From Hansfordia pulvinata (Eukaryota; Ascomycota; Sordariomycetes; Xylariales), in contig BJKQ01000008.1 in NCBI GenBank assembly GCA_006538405.1, positions 930,001 through 994,000 of the forward strand: 64,000 nt of DNA. The letters are read 5' to 3'. The notes below the pieces were generated by a model. The model had not been told where the DNA came from. It saw nothing but the letters and a program-made list of their open reading frames with translations, and did not search any database. Positions 45,907 through 57,833 of the stretch are shown here, in pieces. Both the position numbers and the translations under genes were made by a program. How positions within the stretch are numbered: the first letter of the stretch is position 1; each line of letters starts with the position of its first letter.

Positions 45907-48900
45907 AGGAGGCGGCCTGGGTACCTACCCAGCACGTGCAGACAAGCCAGGATGCGCGACTGCTGCATCCTGCATCCGCAGCAGCAAGCCCGGGATGCAG
46001 TGTCATTGAGCGCGCATGTCGGCCCCGAGCTGCTGTTGGTGGTTCGCGCTGCTCGGGCACGATGAACTGACTTTCTGTAGCCGTTCATATCAGAAGAGGA
46101 CAGCCGGGGGCTGATATCGGACGACACGTCCTGGGAGCCATAAGAAGGCCGCCTGTGAGTACGACAAAACTCTAGTGGCAGCCGCCCGGAAGACTCGGAG
46201 CAGGGAGGTCAGCCGACTCGACTGGCGAATGGGGTCCCTATATGCCAGCATCACCATCCCTCCCACCTGTCGCTCAGCATGGGAAGGAGAAGTATTTCGC
46301 GTCCCGAGCTACATGAAGATGACAGGGCCTCAGTGCCACGTTAGGTGTGTGGAAAGAGTGTTGAATGCGCCCCATCCAAGGCCAAGGAGACGTAGGGCTA
46401 TGATGGGACGGTCACCTACTCACTTGGCGTTCAGGTTTTGAGACAGTCACAAAATTAAAGACATTCTATATACAGAAAAAAAGTTTGATACATCCTTCCC
46501 CCCCTTAAATCCGATTCTCAGTGCCTTGACCCTACTCGGTTGACTTGAGATACGAGTTAGCGGTTGGCATTCCCGCGATTGATGGAATACAGTATCGAAG
46601 AGGCGGGGATGAGTCCTCGCAGTCCGACATTGGGTATACATCAGTTTGCACGCATCTGCGCGTGTATGTGAGCTGCAGAAGGTATAGAACAGGATGCCTG
46701 GACGAGTGGCCGCGGGACTTGACCGCAGTGCCGAGCGTAGCTGTTTTCGCTTCTTGTGCTACTGCTGTGTCTTTGGCTGCCGAGTGGATTTCTGGTAGCA
46801 CGCCTTTGCGCATCGTCGACACTGTTGTCGTTTGTTCATTCTTCCGTGCACACACGCAGTGTCTTTTGCAGAGGTAGGTACCTACATAGGTAGGTAAGGT
46901 ACCGGTTACCCAGGTACCCAGGGAGGTACCTACGTTCAGTCCATGTAATTATGTCAGCTCTCTGCGGGCAGGTGCTACCTACAGGTATGTACCTAAGTTA
47001 GTCTCGTAGTGACAGCTGCAACCTTGAAGGAAGGGTTTTGGCGCGGCTTCCATGTCTGTCAAGTCGAAAAATAGGGGGGTTGATGGGAAGGTGCGACCAT
47101 TGAAGGCTCCGAGGCAGTCTGGGCACAACTGGCCTGGACAGGACCGGCCAGCTCCCTCTCCTCCGCCCATTTTTTCTCTCTGTCGTCTTCTTCAGCAGTA
47201 CATCGACACCTGGCCCTTTGCACTGTTTTGGTGTGCCCGTGGCTGGATTTCTGGCTGTGTCATCTCGACTTGTTCTTGAGGGCGAGGTGCGACCTACTCG
47301 TAGGTTGAGACGAAAAGGGAGGTTCCATGTGCCGAACCGTGCATATCCCGTTCCCCGTTCCCCGTTCCCTGTCCCGACTCGCTTCATGCTGATAACGAAG
47401 GTTGCGGGCTGCAACCCCCGCCTACGAGTACGCCATGCTACGCGACACAACCTTGGAAACCTGCAAGGACAGGCGCACAGGCGTTGCAGAAGCAGCTGAC
47501 AGCAAGCCGGCCAGCTGAAGCCCGCTTTGTTCTCCCTTCTACTCTCATCGTTTGGTGCTCTCGGTCTTCATTTAGGTATCCTTAGGGGGCGCCTCGCATG
47601 GAGGATTTGCCTGCGGTACTCGTCAACTTGCTCGGCCCGCAGACTTTGCCCGACAAGGCACCACGACTTACATCAACGTGGCCATCAGGAAGCCATGAAG
47701 AAGAAGTGGCCATCATCGTGCCAGCCCTGCCGCCAGCGTATTCTCTTGGTGGGGCCGCCGGAGCGGAGAGTGAGACCTGCTTATCCGGTGCATATTTGCA
47801 GGCATCGGACCTCCGGCCTGCGTCACACCCGCCTTCGCCCGCTCAGCCGCCCCCACCTCGACCGACTCAAGATTTGCTCCTACGGCCCCCATATACAACG
47901 ACGAACACAAAAAGCATTGAGTACATGCCCTTGTCCAGTCTGCTTCGACTTGGTGGGCTCGAGATGTGCCATGCCATCGGGATCTCCGAAGGCTTCGCGT
48001 GTGTGCAAAGAGGCAACCAGCGTTAGATGTGGCTGGTCGATGATAAAAATTGCAAGGAGTCTCTCTCTCTTCGGTAGGTCCCGAGTACGTACGCGTATGC
48101 AACATCAGCAACTACCAGCGACGATGCTCGATCGATATCGCCCCTAGAACCGCCCATCACCTGCCCAATGGAGCTCCGGCTAGCATTGCGTGCCTGGCTG
48201 GGCTGCTCTGAACTATTCCCGGAAGCAGGATCGACATCACGGCGCCGGGCCAATCAGCAACAGCCACAGACGAGGCGATGACAGTCCCCGGCACTACTCG
48301 TACCGTCTGCTGACGACGAGCAGCTATACTCTTGCAATTCGCCGGTTCAGTAATCGCCAGCCAAATAAACGAGACAAGCAAACGAAATTCATGTCGATAG
48401 AAGGGAAGGCCAGCAAGAGTCTTGGGGCGCAGCCGTCACGAACCCTCGAGAGACGACGTTTCCCAAACCAGTCTCTCAGTTAGCCACCCAGCCACCCAGG
48501 CAGCTAGGCGGACCAGGAGTGAGGCTTGTCCCTGTGCGGTGGTTTCTGGGGTCAAGCTTTGCTTCTTGTAGCTTTCCCTGTCATGCTGCCGGTCGTGCCG
48601 CCTCGGTTTCTTCGCGTTTAGCTCTTGGCTCGGACCCGAGGAGTGCGTGACCTTTATGGGTGTGGATCGGGTTCCGGAGCTGATATTGCGGCCCGGGGCG
48701 CTATGCCACATACTCCTTCCGAATAATCTCCCCGGACCAGCCAACCCATGGTCAAAGCCAATAAGGGAAGCTTTCAAGCTGCTGAGGATGGCCCCTCTTC
48801 GGTCGGTTCTCCGTGGGACAGTTGCACGGAGCTAGGCAAGGAAAGCGGCCGCGGGAGGACGGGGCTCTTGCCCTCTTGCCCAGATCAAATTCAGGCTTCA

Positions 48901-49702
48901 CGGTTTGCATCATCCAGCCCGGGGTGGCCCGAGCCCGATCCAAGGATCATTGGGCGAAAGAGGAGCTGTCGTCGGAGGCTTCTGCGGGGAGCATGTCCGT
49001 TCATGCCGCGGGGCCGTAACAGCCCTACGCCGATCGGACACCATCACGGCCGACCTCTCCCGTCCGTCCAGCTAGCCACAATGGCGAGGGCTCAGGGATC
49101 ACGGATCTCTCCAGAGCTTGATGCGTGTCTTGCATATACGCCATTGCTTCCGCCCAGACGCCAAAGGTCAGGCAGGCCTGGTGAGTGGCTTGCGCCCCTC
49201 CTCGGCTGATCCGCTGACCTTCGCACGATGATGTGTGCTTGACCTCACTCGAATCGGAACCCATGCCCAGACGAGAATCTGGCCAAGTGAAAACAGATAC
49301 GGCTGCGGTGGGACCTGCTTACCGATGCCCCTATTTGAGTTCAAAGCCGCATGTATATAGGACAGGTTGGCCCTCCCAGGGTCACCAGAGTCTCGTGCGG
49401 GACTGAACCGCACTTCTCGTGCATGCGTGGACTCGAGATTGTCTGCCCATCTCAGATGTCGTTCGACCCCCTGACAAGACAAATCCTGCCCCCTTCTATC
49501 CATCTGTCATTGCTACTCTATATCATTTTTTCCACCTCCTGGCATCACCTCTCCTCCTCCTTTCTCCTCCCAGCAGTCTTACGTTGAAGCCCTATCACCT
49601 GCTCGGCTCCGCTTTCAACACCCTCAACACCCCCATGCCCCACCAGCCGTCGATTCCATCCGGAAGATTGTGACTGGTACGACCGTCAGCCAATCTCTGA
49701 AG
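45907..49702. other. Intergenic region, no gene recognised
   Basis: Between the synthetase and the P450 (both plus). Open frames at 47527-48147 and 48748-49209 have no domain, and their frames overlap others of equal length. It holds a GGTACC-rich island at 46.87-47.0 kb and scattered TACGAGTA motifs. Its last 200 bases before 49703 are pyrimidine-rich, consistent with the P450 promoter and leader. Confidence 0.5.
46872..46995. repeat. AGGTACCTA-rich island
   Basis: Overlapping GGTACC, TAGGTA and TACCTAC words: six or more GTACC-type sites in about 120 bases. The same words cluster at 37.2-37.7 kb and 56.34-56.40 kb. Confidence 0.7.
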
Positions 49703-52492
49703 ATGGCCCTACTCCTGCTCGCCATCATAGTCCTCTTCTCCTACGTCCTCTACCTGCAGAAGACAGTACGCGAGAAGAAGAGACTGCCCCCGGGCTCGCG
49801 CCGTCTGCCGGGGCCTAAGTGTAAATGCTCCCACCGGACTATGGCTGTCCCACTTCCCAACAGAATCCGCTGACATCCGCCCTGCCCAGGCTACCCCATC
49901 GTAGGTCGGGTACACGACGTCCCGGTCGAGGCCTCCTGGTTGAAGTTCTATGAATGGAGCAAGGAGTACGGGCCCATCTACCGCCAGGATATATTCGGCT
50001 CTGTCCACGTCTGGATCTCGAATGAAAAGATAGCCCACGAACTATTGTCCCGTCGCTCGGCCAAGTACTCTGATCGCCCCGAGATCCCCAATCTCCCCAA
50101 CAACCGCGGAAGAGGGCACTACCTCGCCCTGGCGGGACGCAATGGTCAGTGTGATCGAGCGCGCTCGGCCCCATCTCCCCCTTGGCTGTGCGATTTGGCT
50201 AACATGTTCGGATCACCTATGAATACAGATACTTGGAGGAGGCAAAGAAAGCTATGCGCACAACTGATGTCGATTTCGGCCCACGACTCACTGCACGACT
50301 ACCCCAGCAAGGAGCGTGACCGATTCCTCTATCTGCTCTCCATCGACGCAGAAAATTATCGCGAATACATCGAACAATACACAGCTCGGACAGTGTCACG
50401 GCTGTGCTGGGGCAGCCCCCACAATTCGGACGTGCTGCGGGAGACGACCTTTGGTCTCCTCGAGACCATCTCGCCCTCTGGCGCGCTACCCAACGTCGTC
50501 TCGTTCCTTGCCCACCTTCCTGAATGCCTCAGCCCCTGGAAGCAAAAGGAGCAGGCCCGCTTCGAACTCGAAGCCAAGCTGCTCAAGGGCAATGTGGCGT
50601 CGGTCAATCAGCGCGTACGGCAGGGCACTGCGGAGCCGAGTTTTGTCCGCACGTTCATCGATACCCTGATGAAGCCGGCCAGCGGCGGTGGCAGAGGAAA
50701 AGAGACGAAGCCCGACGAGAAGAGTCAAACCGAGGAGTTAAAAGAACTTCGGAAGAAGTGGGGTGATTTGGGCGAAGCTACCTATGTTGTCGGGCAGATG
50801 GCCATCGCAGGAGCGCTGACCATCGGGAGCCCCATCCAGAGCTTCATCCTCGCCATGCTGCACTTCCCTAACTGTCTGGTCGAGTTGCAGCAGGAGATCG
50901 ATCAAGTATGCGAGGGTCGCTGCCCCCAATGGACAGATCAAGAGAAACTGCCCATGCTGCGCGCCGTCGTCAAAGAGGTCATCAGGTGGCGCCCTCCTGT
51001 CCCGACCGGTAAACAACCCCCCCCCCCCCCCCCTTTCTCTCCCAGTATATCTTATGAAAGCCGCGTCAACTTGGTTTATCTTTTGAAATTGTGATTCCCG
51101 TCATACTTACAATTCTATGAATCGCAGGAATCCCACACGCGACTGAGGAAGATGATGTTTATGAAGGTTACCACATCCCAGCAGGGGCCACCATTCACGC
51201 ACTTGAGTGGTAAGTCTGCTCTTTGAAGTCAGCAGTATATGATGGATCGCCTGCACCTCACCCTAGCCAACGGGCAATAGCCATGCCAAGGATTAGTCTC
51301 GGAGGCTCACGGGCATTTGCCACTAACAAATGTACTTGGACATGGAGAAAGAATACTGACAAACAACAGGGCAATGACACGAGACGAGAAAATATATCCA
51401 GACCCGGAGATATTCAATCCAATGCGATGGCTGGACCCATCGTTTCCGACATACAAAGAGCCCCTGACGAGGCATCCCAACCTGAACGGCTTCAGCCAGT
51501 TCGGCTTCGGGCGGAGGACCTGCCAAGGCATCCCCATCGTCGAGCAAGACCTGTTCTTGGCCATGGGCGGCATGGCATGGGCGTTCCACCTACGCAAACG
51601 CCGCGCCGCTGATGGAAGTGAGATTCCTATACACTGGAACAAGTACACGCCGCTGCTCATCGCGAAGCCCGCCCCCTTTGTCTTCGATGCCATACCCCGC
51701 TCCGACGAGACGCGGGCCACACTGCGTCAGATGTGGGAAATGGGGCGTGGTGAGGACGACCAGACCGAGCTCAAAAACGAACACGTAACCAGCAGGGAGC
51801 AGTGCAAGAGACAGAACGGCAATGGGCTCGCAGAGGTGGCACGGGAGGCGGTTATGCCCAAAGGTAAGGTTTATGAACACGTGTTGATGTATCTGAAGAC
51901 TAATGTGTAAAAAGAGAATGCCGAACCAGAGTCGAAGAGCGAGCGTGAAGGGACTAGCGAAGACACGAGCGCGCATGGCGCGCAAGCGGAACAGCAACAG
52001 CAAGAACCATTGGTAGAGGAAGCAGAAAGTAGCCCTGAGGTGCCTGGCCTGTCAGCACCTCCAGAGGCACAGAAGGGAGACTCGCTCGGGCCTTCCAGCA
52101 CCATGCCTACTGGTGAGTATTGGAATCAACTTGCTGGATCAATTGCATGCCTGGGTATTTGGGCAATCGGAACTAATATGATCTCAGTCCCTGTAGACCA
52201 CGCCGACGAGCAAGAGAGAACGGCGAGCCCCCATAGTGACAGGGGCAGTGAGACGGGCAGCTCGCACGCCGGGACGGCCAGCAACAGCAGCAGCAGCGGA
52301 AGCAGCGTAGGGCACGACGAAGAAACGCTGGGTGCCATCGCTAAGACTTCGGACGAAGCAGTCCCGCCGCCCGGGGCTTTCACCGAGAGAGCAACAGCAA
52401 GCATAGTCGCCCCCGCCCCCAAGAGCGAAGTGCGATCGGGGTTGCCCCGGCTGGCACAGGAAAGCGGCTTGAAGCTGGACATGGTCGTGTGA
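49703..52492 (+). CDS. Microsomal cytochrome P450 with long disordered C-terminal tail
   Basis: Heme monooxygenase anchored in the ER by its N-terminus (MALLLLAIIVLFSYVLYLQK), followed by the Pro-rich hinge LPPGSRRLPGPK. Seven exons: 49703-49820, 49890-50144, 50229-51008, 51128-51209, 51370-51863, 51915-52112, 52188-52492; total 744 whole codons. Motifs: KEVIRWRP (Glu374-x-x-Arg377), FNPMRWL, and heme loop FGFGRRTCQG with Cys463. The I-helix reads AIAGALTIG, lacking the usual acidic residue of AGxDT. The substrate is unknown; the layout resembles fungal secondary-metabolism P450s such as the OrdA type. The last two introns are 51 and 75 bases, both multiples of three. The 51-base one (51864-51914, GTAAGG donor, CTAAT branch) contains an in-frame TAA at 51908-51910, so retaining it gives a 591-residue protein instead of 743. 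The tail is Glu/Ser/Gln-rich. Convergent with cytochrome c peroxidase. Confidence 0.85.
51016..51033. repeat. Poly-C run inside a P450 intron
   Basis: A run of about 18 C residues starting a few bases after the donor of intron 51009-51127. Confidence 0.85.
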
Positions 52493-53269
52493 GACAGCTG
52501 CCCGCGCCGCATCAAGGGCGATACACGAGCAGAGCTCAGCACGTTCTCGCCCTCCTGCGAGTCTGACGGTTCTACCCATTCCCATCCAGCTAGCGTGCCC
52601 CTCTGGTCCAGCTTTTGTTGGCCTCTTTCCTCATCTTGTCGGAGCTTGCTGGACGTGGATGTACGATGTCTACCCTGTACCTATGCGTGTATGTGTCCAT
52701 GCATCAGCCTGCTTTCCTACCATGCATAATACTCTTGACGGCAAAGGTCATCGATCAAAGCGGACTGGGTGGTCGGGACTGCAAGACTCAGCATCATCTG
52801 GACTTGCAGATTGGGGGAGAGGCACATGCAATCACTTAGCCGGTGGCAGACGCGTCGGATCGACGATGCATGTACTTCCAGTGAAGTAAGCGGGTCCTTA
52901 TTCAATAGCACTCCCAGCGGCAATAGATAGGATTTTCCTGATTTGAAGTATCTTATTGTCTTCTTTTGAACAGTTTAAGGAAAGACTGCGCAGCCTCGCA
53001 GTGTGAGTTGGCGATGGCGACCGGCTTGCGAGCATGCAACAAGCCTCATCGACGCACCGGCTTTGTCTCCTCTCCTTACACTTCCGAGCTACTTGGCGCC
53101 AGGTTTCCTTCCTAAGGCGCCTGTAGACCGTTCGCTCATTCTGTTTATACATCTAGTGAGATCTAGCTCTAAGCGGCTCTAAGCACGCCCTTCATGGACC
53201 GTCTAAATCGTGCTATGCAACTCCTCTTCGTCCGCACTGGCAGGCCAGTGGTCTCATGCAGTCGTAAAT
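52493..53269. other. Convergent intergenic spacer
   Basis: Shared 3' region of the P450 (plus) and cytochrome c peroxidase (minus). No gene, repeat or RNA recognised. Confidence 0.6.
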
Positions 53270-54397
53270 CTATGCGTTGAGGGGCTTGAGGGCGATGGCC
53301 TCGGTCTCGGGCGAGAAGGGAACGCCCAGCTCAAACAGCTTCACAATCACAGAGCGGAAGTCGTTGAAGAAGAGGTCGTTGTCCTTGGCGTACTTCTCAA
53401 CCCACGGCTTCATGGCCTTGTCGGTAATCAGAGCGTAGTCGGTGGGCAGCATCATGAGGGTCTTGCCCTTGTCCTGGAGCTGCTGGGGGCCGTCCCACTT
53501 GCGCCAGTTCCACTTCTCGGAGAGGAGGAGCGTGTAGAAGTCGTTGGTCAGGACGGTAGGAGAGAAGGTCCAGGGGCCGTCGAAACCACTGCGGTCGGTG
53601 TGGCAGCGGCCGAGCGCGTGGGCACCAGCCAGAGCGACGATCTCCTGGTCGTTGAAGCCCATGCGGTAGAAGATGTTGCGCAGGTGCTGGGAGCCCTGGG
53701 CAGCGTCGGGCAGGCGGCCATCGGGGGTGCAGGCGGCGGCGTCACGGTCCTGGCGTCCGGGGCGGTAGGGAATGGTGGGGCCCTGCATCTCCTGGATGGC
53801 GGCAACACCAGCCAGAATCCAGAGATCGGAGTAGGTGATCCACGGGAACTTGGCTGTGAAGAATGTCAGTAACTGCATGTAGGCTAGGCGAGGTCATCGG
53901 GTCTACATACCCTTGACAGGCTCGAGGAAGTCGCGGGCAGTCTTCAGACCGGCGTTGGCACCGTGGTCACCCTCGGGGGCGAAGCGCATGGTGGCGCCGT
54001 TGCTGCCACCAGTGCCAGTCTCCTTGTCGAAAGTGCCGCTGCAGTGCCACGCGAGGCGGACCAGGACGGGGCCGTAGCTGCCATCGTCGTAGTCGTCCTT
54101 CTCGTCAAGGCGGGCGGCGATCTCGTTGTAGACCTTCTGGTAGTCGTCCTTGGTGGGCTTGAAGATCTTGGTGCTGGCAGCACCCTGGTTGTAGACGTAG
54201 AAGCCAGCGCCAGCAGCGAGGGCGGCGCCCGCAACGTAGATGAGCGAGGACGAAGCCGACGCCTTCTGGGGCTCCGAGGAGTAGAAGCGGCGGCCGGCAT
54301 GGCGGAAGGTGTGACGGGGCGCGGCGGCAAGCGTGTTGCGGGTGGTGGTGCGCAGCGCGGCGCGGGCGAACTGACGCGAGACGTTGGAGGCGGCCAT
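53270..54397 (-). CDS. CCP1: Mitochondrial cytochrome c peroxidase
   Basis: Reduces hydrogen peroxide to water with electrons from ferrocytochrome c in the mitochondrial intermembrane space. Two exons, 54397-53911 and 53853-53270, with one intron of 57 bases (GTATGT donor, TTCACAG acceptor); 356 residues. The N-terminus is a bipartite presequence: Arg/Ala/Thr-rich (residues 1-40), then a hydrophobic sorting segment [20 protein letters not shown] (about 50-69). Catalytic residues keep a constant offset of 66 from mature yeast numbering: Arg114, Trp117 and His118 (VRLAWH, distal), His241 ([10 protein letters not shown], proximal), Trp257 (radical Trp, GPWTFSP) and Asp301 (TDYALITD). Class I plant-type heme peroxidase, full length, no frame break. 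Transcribed towards the P450. Confidence 0.97.
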
Positions 54398-57208
54398 TCT
54401 GTAGAGCAGGCGTGTTAATCACCTGAAGCAGGCAACAAGGAGGGGAATCGACGGCGTTGAGGAGGAACTTTTTCTCTTATACGGAGCTGAGTTGAACAGG
54501 GGGGAGTGGCGAGCTCGGGATCCTCGACATGTGCACAGGAGCATGCAGAGGGGGGGGCAGTAAGACTTACTTAGGGGTGGTGATGGGAATGGGGAGGAGA
54601 TGACGTTGTGTTGTAGGGGGAGGGAAAGAAAAAAAGAGAAAAGACAGAACGGGACTGCCGCCAGGGGGGAAGAAGAAAATAAAAGTACGAGTGTAGGAGG
54701 GCCAGGCCAAGGCGACAGGCAGGAGGAGGCGGAAAGGAAGCGACGACTGTCCGGAGTACGTACGGAGCAGTCGCCCGCCAACACCGTACGGAGTACGCCA
54801 TCGAGCTGTGCCTGCACGCACGCACGGCAGCCGCCAAGAAATGGACCAAACGGGTAGCCAGGGAGCGAGCGAGCGCGTCCACGACAGGTGGTCGCCCTCC
54901 CGCCTACTATCGTGCAAGTACAAGTACGTAGGTACGAGTGCCAGGAACCCAGACCTTGAATGGATCACCTATCTGATGAGGTGTTGGCCTGACACCTCAC
55001 TGTCTCTCTCGTCTTTTTTTTTCTTCCCCAACTCTTCGCCTCTCTTGGTCCAGATCTCTGACCAGTCTCACAAATTGGCTCTTGTCCCATACAAGCCTCC
55101 ACGATAGGCTTTCACGACGAAGCAGGCAGCAAAGCAAAGGATGGCTGGTTTGAGCCCCGCTCGCCCGCCCGTCCGCCTGTCCTCCAACGCATCCCTTGGC
55201 CCGTTCCATGCCTGGGTCTCTACGAAAGTCACAGTCGGACCAGGCGCGCCAGCCTGGAGGAAATAAGACGCGGCACACGTGGCGGTACGGACGGAAGAGC
55301 AGCGACGGCGGGTGGGCGTGGGGCCGGCCTGATCGATGATAATATCATGGATGTGATCTTACGAAAAGCCGGGCCTTGATTCGCCAATCCATCCATTTCG
55401 TAGCGGGCTCCGCCGGGGCCGGCCCACACGTCATTGTTTGCGGGTTTCCAGGGGACCTGGGCTCATCCCCAATCTGCCGTACCAGTACGAGCGCAGGATC
55501 TGAGCAGCGCGGCAGCTTCCTAAGCCGACGCCGCTGATAGGCCGTATCAATGTCCCTGTACTCCCCTCGTAGCCCGCCTGGCGTGCGTCGTGCCGGCGGG
55601 GGCGCCGCTCTCTCCAGGGCAGCCCTCGAGTACGAGTACCGAAGGTATCTGCAGGTGGGGGACTCCCATACTCGTACAGGTACTCCCTTGTCTGCCGGTG
55701 GAAGTCGCTGGAAAATCGGCGGCTTCAGCCTGATTCGGCCGTCCGAGTCCTGTCGCGTCTTGCTCCGACCCGAAGCCGTCGGGCTGATGATGCAGCGCCG
55801 GTTTATCAGCGGGACCTGCGTCTCGTCCAGCTGCGTCGGGGACAGATACCAAGTACGGAGACTTGAACGTGCTTGTACGGGTAGGTACCCACCAAGCTCA
55901 TACAGTGTGAGTGTTCGCACACACAACAATGGGCACCGCCAATGCAAAGCCAACTCCAAATACTGCGAGGGTTGTGGTACGAGTTCAGGAAGACACACGC
56001 AGCTTGAATCAGAGATTTGAAGATGCGATGGATAAGACGCAGAAGTGTCCGAGTACGCCTCTAGATACTCGTTCACAACAAGAGTTGCGCCATCAGCAAA
56101 TCATAGCACTTCGGCAGCCCAGGACTGACGTTTCAAAGGCCTTGGATGAGGCGGGTTGCTGCCCGCCAATACTACGGGTAGATGGACACCAACAAGATAC
56201 ACTGTGTCGCTCGAACTTACGCAAAGCGGCAAGAGTCAGCGAGGAGAGCTGGAGACGGCGCGGCATCACATGCATCCAGGGCGACCTATCGTACTCCGTA
56301 CTCATGCCTTATCTGTCTGTCAGAAGCCCGTTCGGTATCAGCAGCTACCTACATGTAGGTACCTACCTAGTGGCTTTATCAGACTACGAGTAGGTAGGTA
56401 CTGACGAATATCCGTACGCCCCTGATGACAGTCGTGCATGCGTGCCTGGCCGTTTCGGATGCTCTCCCGAGCCCCTACTGCTCGGGCACACAGTTGGAAG
56501 AGTCGCCATGGATGCTCGGTAACACAAGCACAGGGCGATACCGGCGTCTTGAAGCAAAGACCAACCGTTCCAGGCCGCCAGGGTATGCTTACGAAGACAG
56601 AGAGAAGGGCACTTTATTTATTAGATTTCGTTCGCACGCTACCTACGTAACCGAGCTCGTCTGCCGCTATGCGGCTTCCTGATCGTCCGCCGCTGCCCGC
56701 TGAGCACAAACAGAAGAGTACCTTGCTTTGAGCAACTTATAGAATATTCTTGGTAGAACTGGCTGAAATCCAGACAGGCCTCTCGGTGAAATCGGTCATT
56801 GACGACCGGCTGAATATCTGCTGTAGCGCTTTTCGTAGCCTCACGACGCATCACCACCACTAGTAGGGCGTCGACGCCCCACAGACATTGAACGGAACGC
56901 CGTCTATTGCCACAAATGAAAGAACGTACTAAACGGTGGAGGCCCGTTGCAAATCGGAGATCCAGCATCTTCTCTGTGGCCAAATGAACCCAGCACGCCG
57001 TATCGCTACCGTATGCAGCAGCTCGAACTGGCACTGGACATGCCACCGTTACAGCCACTTGCAGCCTACAGCCTCGCGTGCTCATACAACGCCACCGTCA
57101 CCTATTCCCAACTTCATCTCTGCACCCCGCGCAACACCCTTTTGCATCATCTGCCGAGTCTCCAAGGGGTCTTTGCGGCCGGATGGATTAGACTGGCCAT
57201 CAATCACC
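54398..57208. promoter_or_regulatory. Divergent intergenic region, CCP1 / small unknown gene
   Basis: Promoter side of both the minus-strand peroxidase and the plus-strand gene at 57209. Close to CCP1 it is purine-rich on the plus strand (pyrimidine-rich leader for CCP1). Contains GTACGGAGTAC-type words near 54745-54795, TACGAGTA motifs at 55.6 and 56.4 kb, and a TACATGTAGGTACC cluster at 56.34-56.40 kb. The minus-strand open frame 55345-56076 (243 codons) has no recognisable domain and spans these repeats, so it is not called. Confidence 0.5.
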
Positions 57209-57833
57209 ATGTCGCAGCCTCCCTCCACCCCCGTCAAGGTGCCGCCCTCGGCCGCCGCATACACCCCGGCCACCCTCGACCCGGACCTGCGCTCCCAGAT
57301 TAACACTCTGCTGTTGCGCGATGGTCACATTGCAAAGTAAGCGCCCTTCACCCGGGCGCCCGCTGCCCAATTCCCCTCTCTCCCCCTCAAAAACACTGCT
57401 GATCCCGCCTCCTCCTCCTCCCCAGAATCCAAGAAGACCTTCTCCACGCCCTCAATTCCCACTCCTCAAACTGGCCCTCGGCCGTCCAGCACCACGCCCT
57501 GGCCCTCCTGCGCTCCGGCGAAGTCAGCACGTTCCCCGCCCTGATCCGGCGGGTGCTGGACGACATCCGCCAGGAGACGTCCTCTGCCGCTTCCGGGACC
57601 ACGCGAACAACGGGACCTCCTCCCCGAAGAACAACGGCGACACCAACGGCACCCCCAACGGCAACGGCAAGGCCGGCGCCGCCACCGCCGCCACCAACGG
57701 GAACGCGGCCAACGGCGCCGACTCCGCCGCGCAGCTCGCCCTCCCCACCCCCGTCATCGACTCGGTCCTCCGCGCCACCCGCGAGAGCCTCGAGGCCGTC
57801 TGCGACGTCGACGACAGCGCCAATGGAGCCTGA
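57209..57833 (+). CDS. Conserved-looking small protein of unknown function, one frame break
   Basis: Exon 1 57209-57336 starts MSQPPSTPVKVPPSAAAYTP and runs into LDPDLRSQINTLLLRDGHI. The intron is 57337-57425 (GTAAGC donor, CCCCAG acceptor). Exon 2 continues KIQEDLLHALNSHSSNWPSA and VSTFPALIRRVLDDIRQET. The frame then shifts by one base near 57585-57600 into RDHANNGTSSPKNNGDTNG, an Asn/Gly/Ala-rich linker, and a final helix VIDSVLRATRESLEAVCDV ending at TGA 57833. With one base added the total is 179 whole codons (178 residues). It has two helical ends joined by a disordered linker, with no signal peptide or membrane segment, so it is probably nuclear or cytosolic. I do not recognise the family. 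Convergent with CDC48. Confidence 0.65.

Noticed and set aside
55345..56076. 243-codon minus-strand frame between CCP1 and the small unknown gene
   Set aside because: No domain, spans dispersed repeats, no transcript logic visible.
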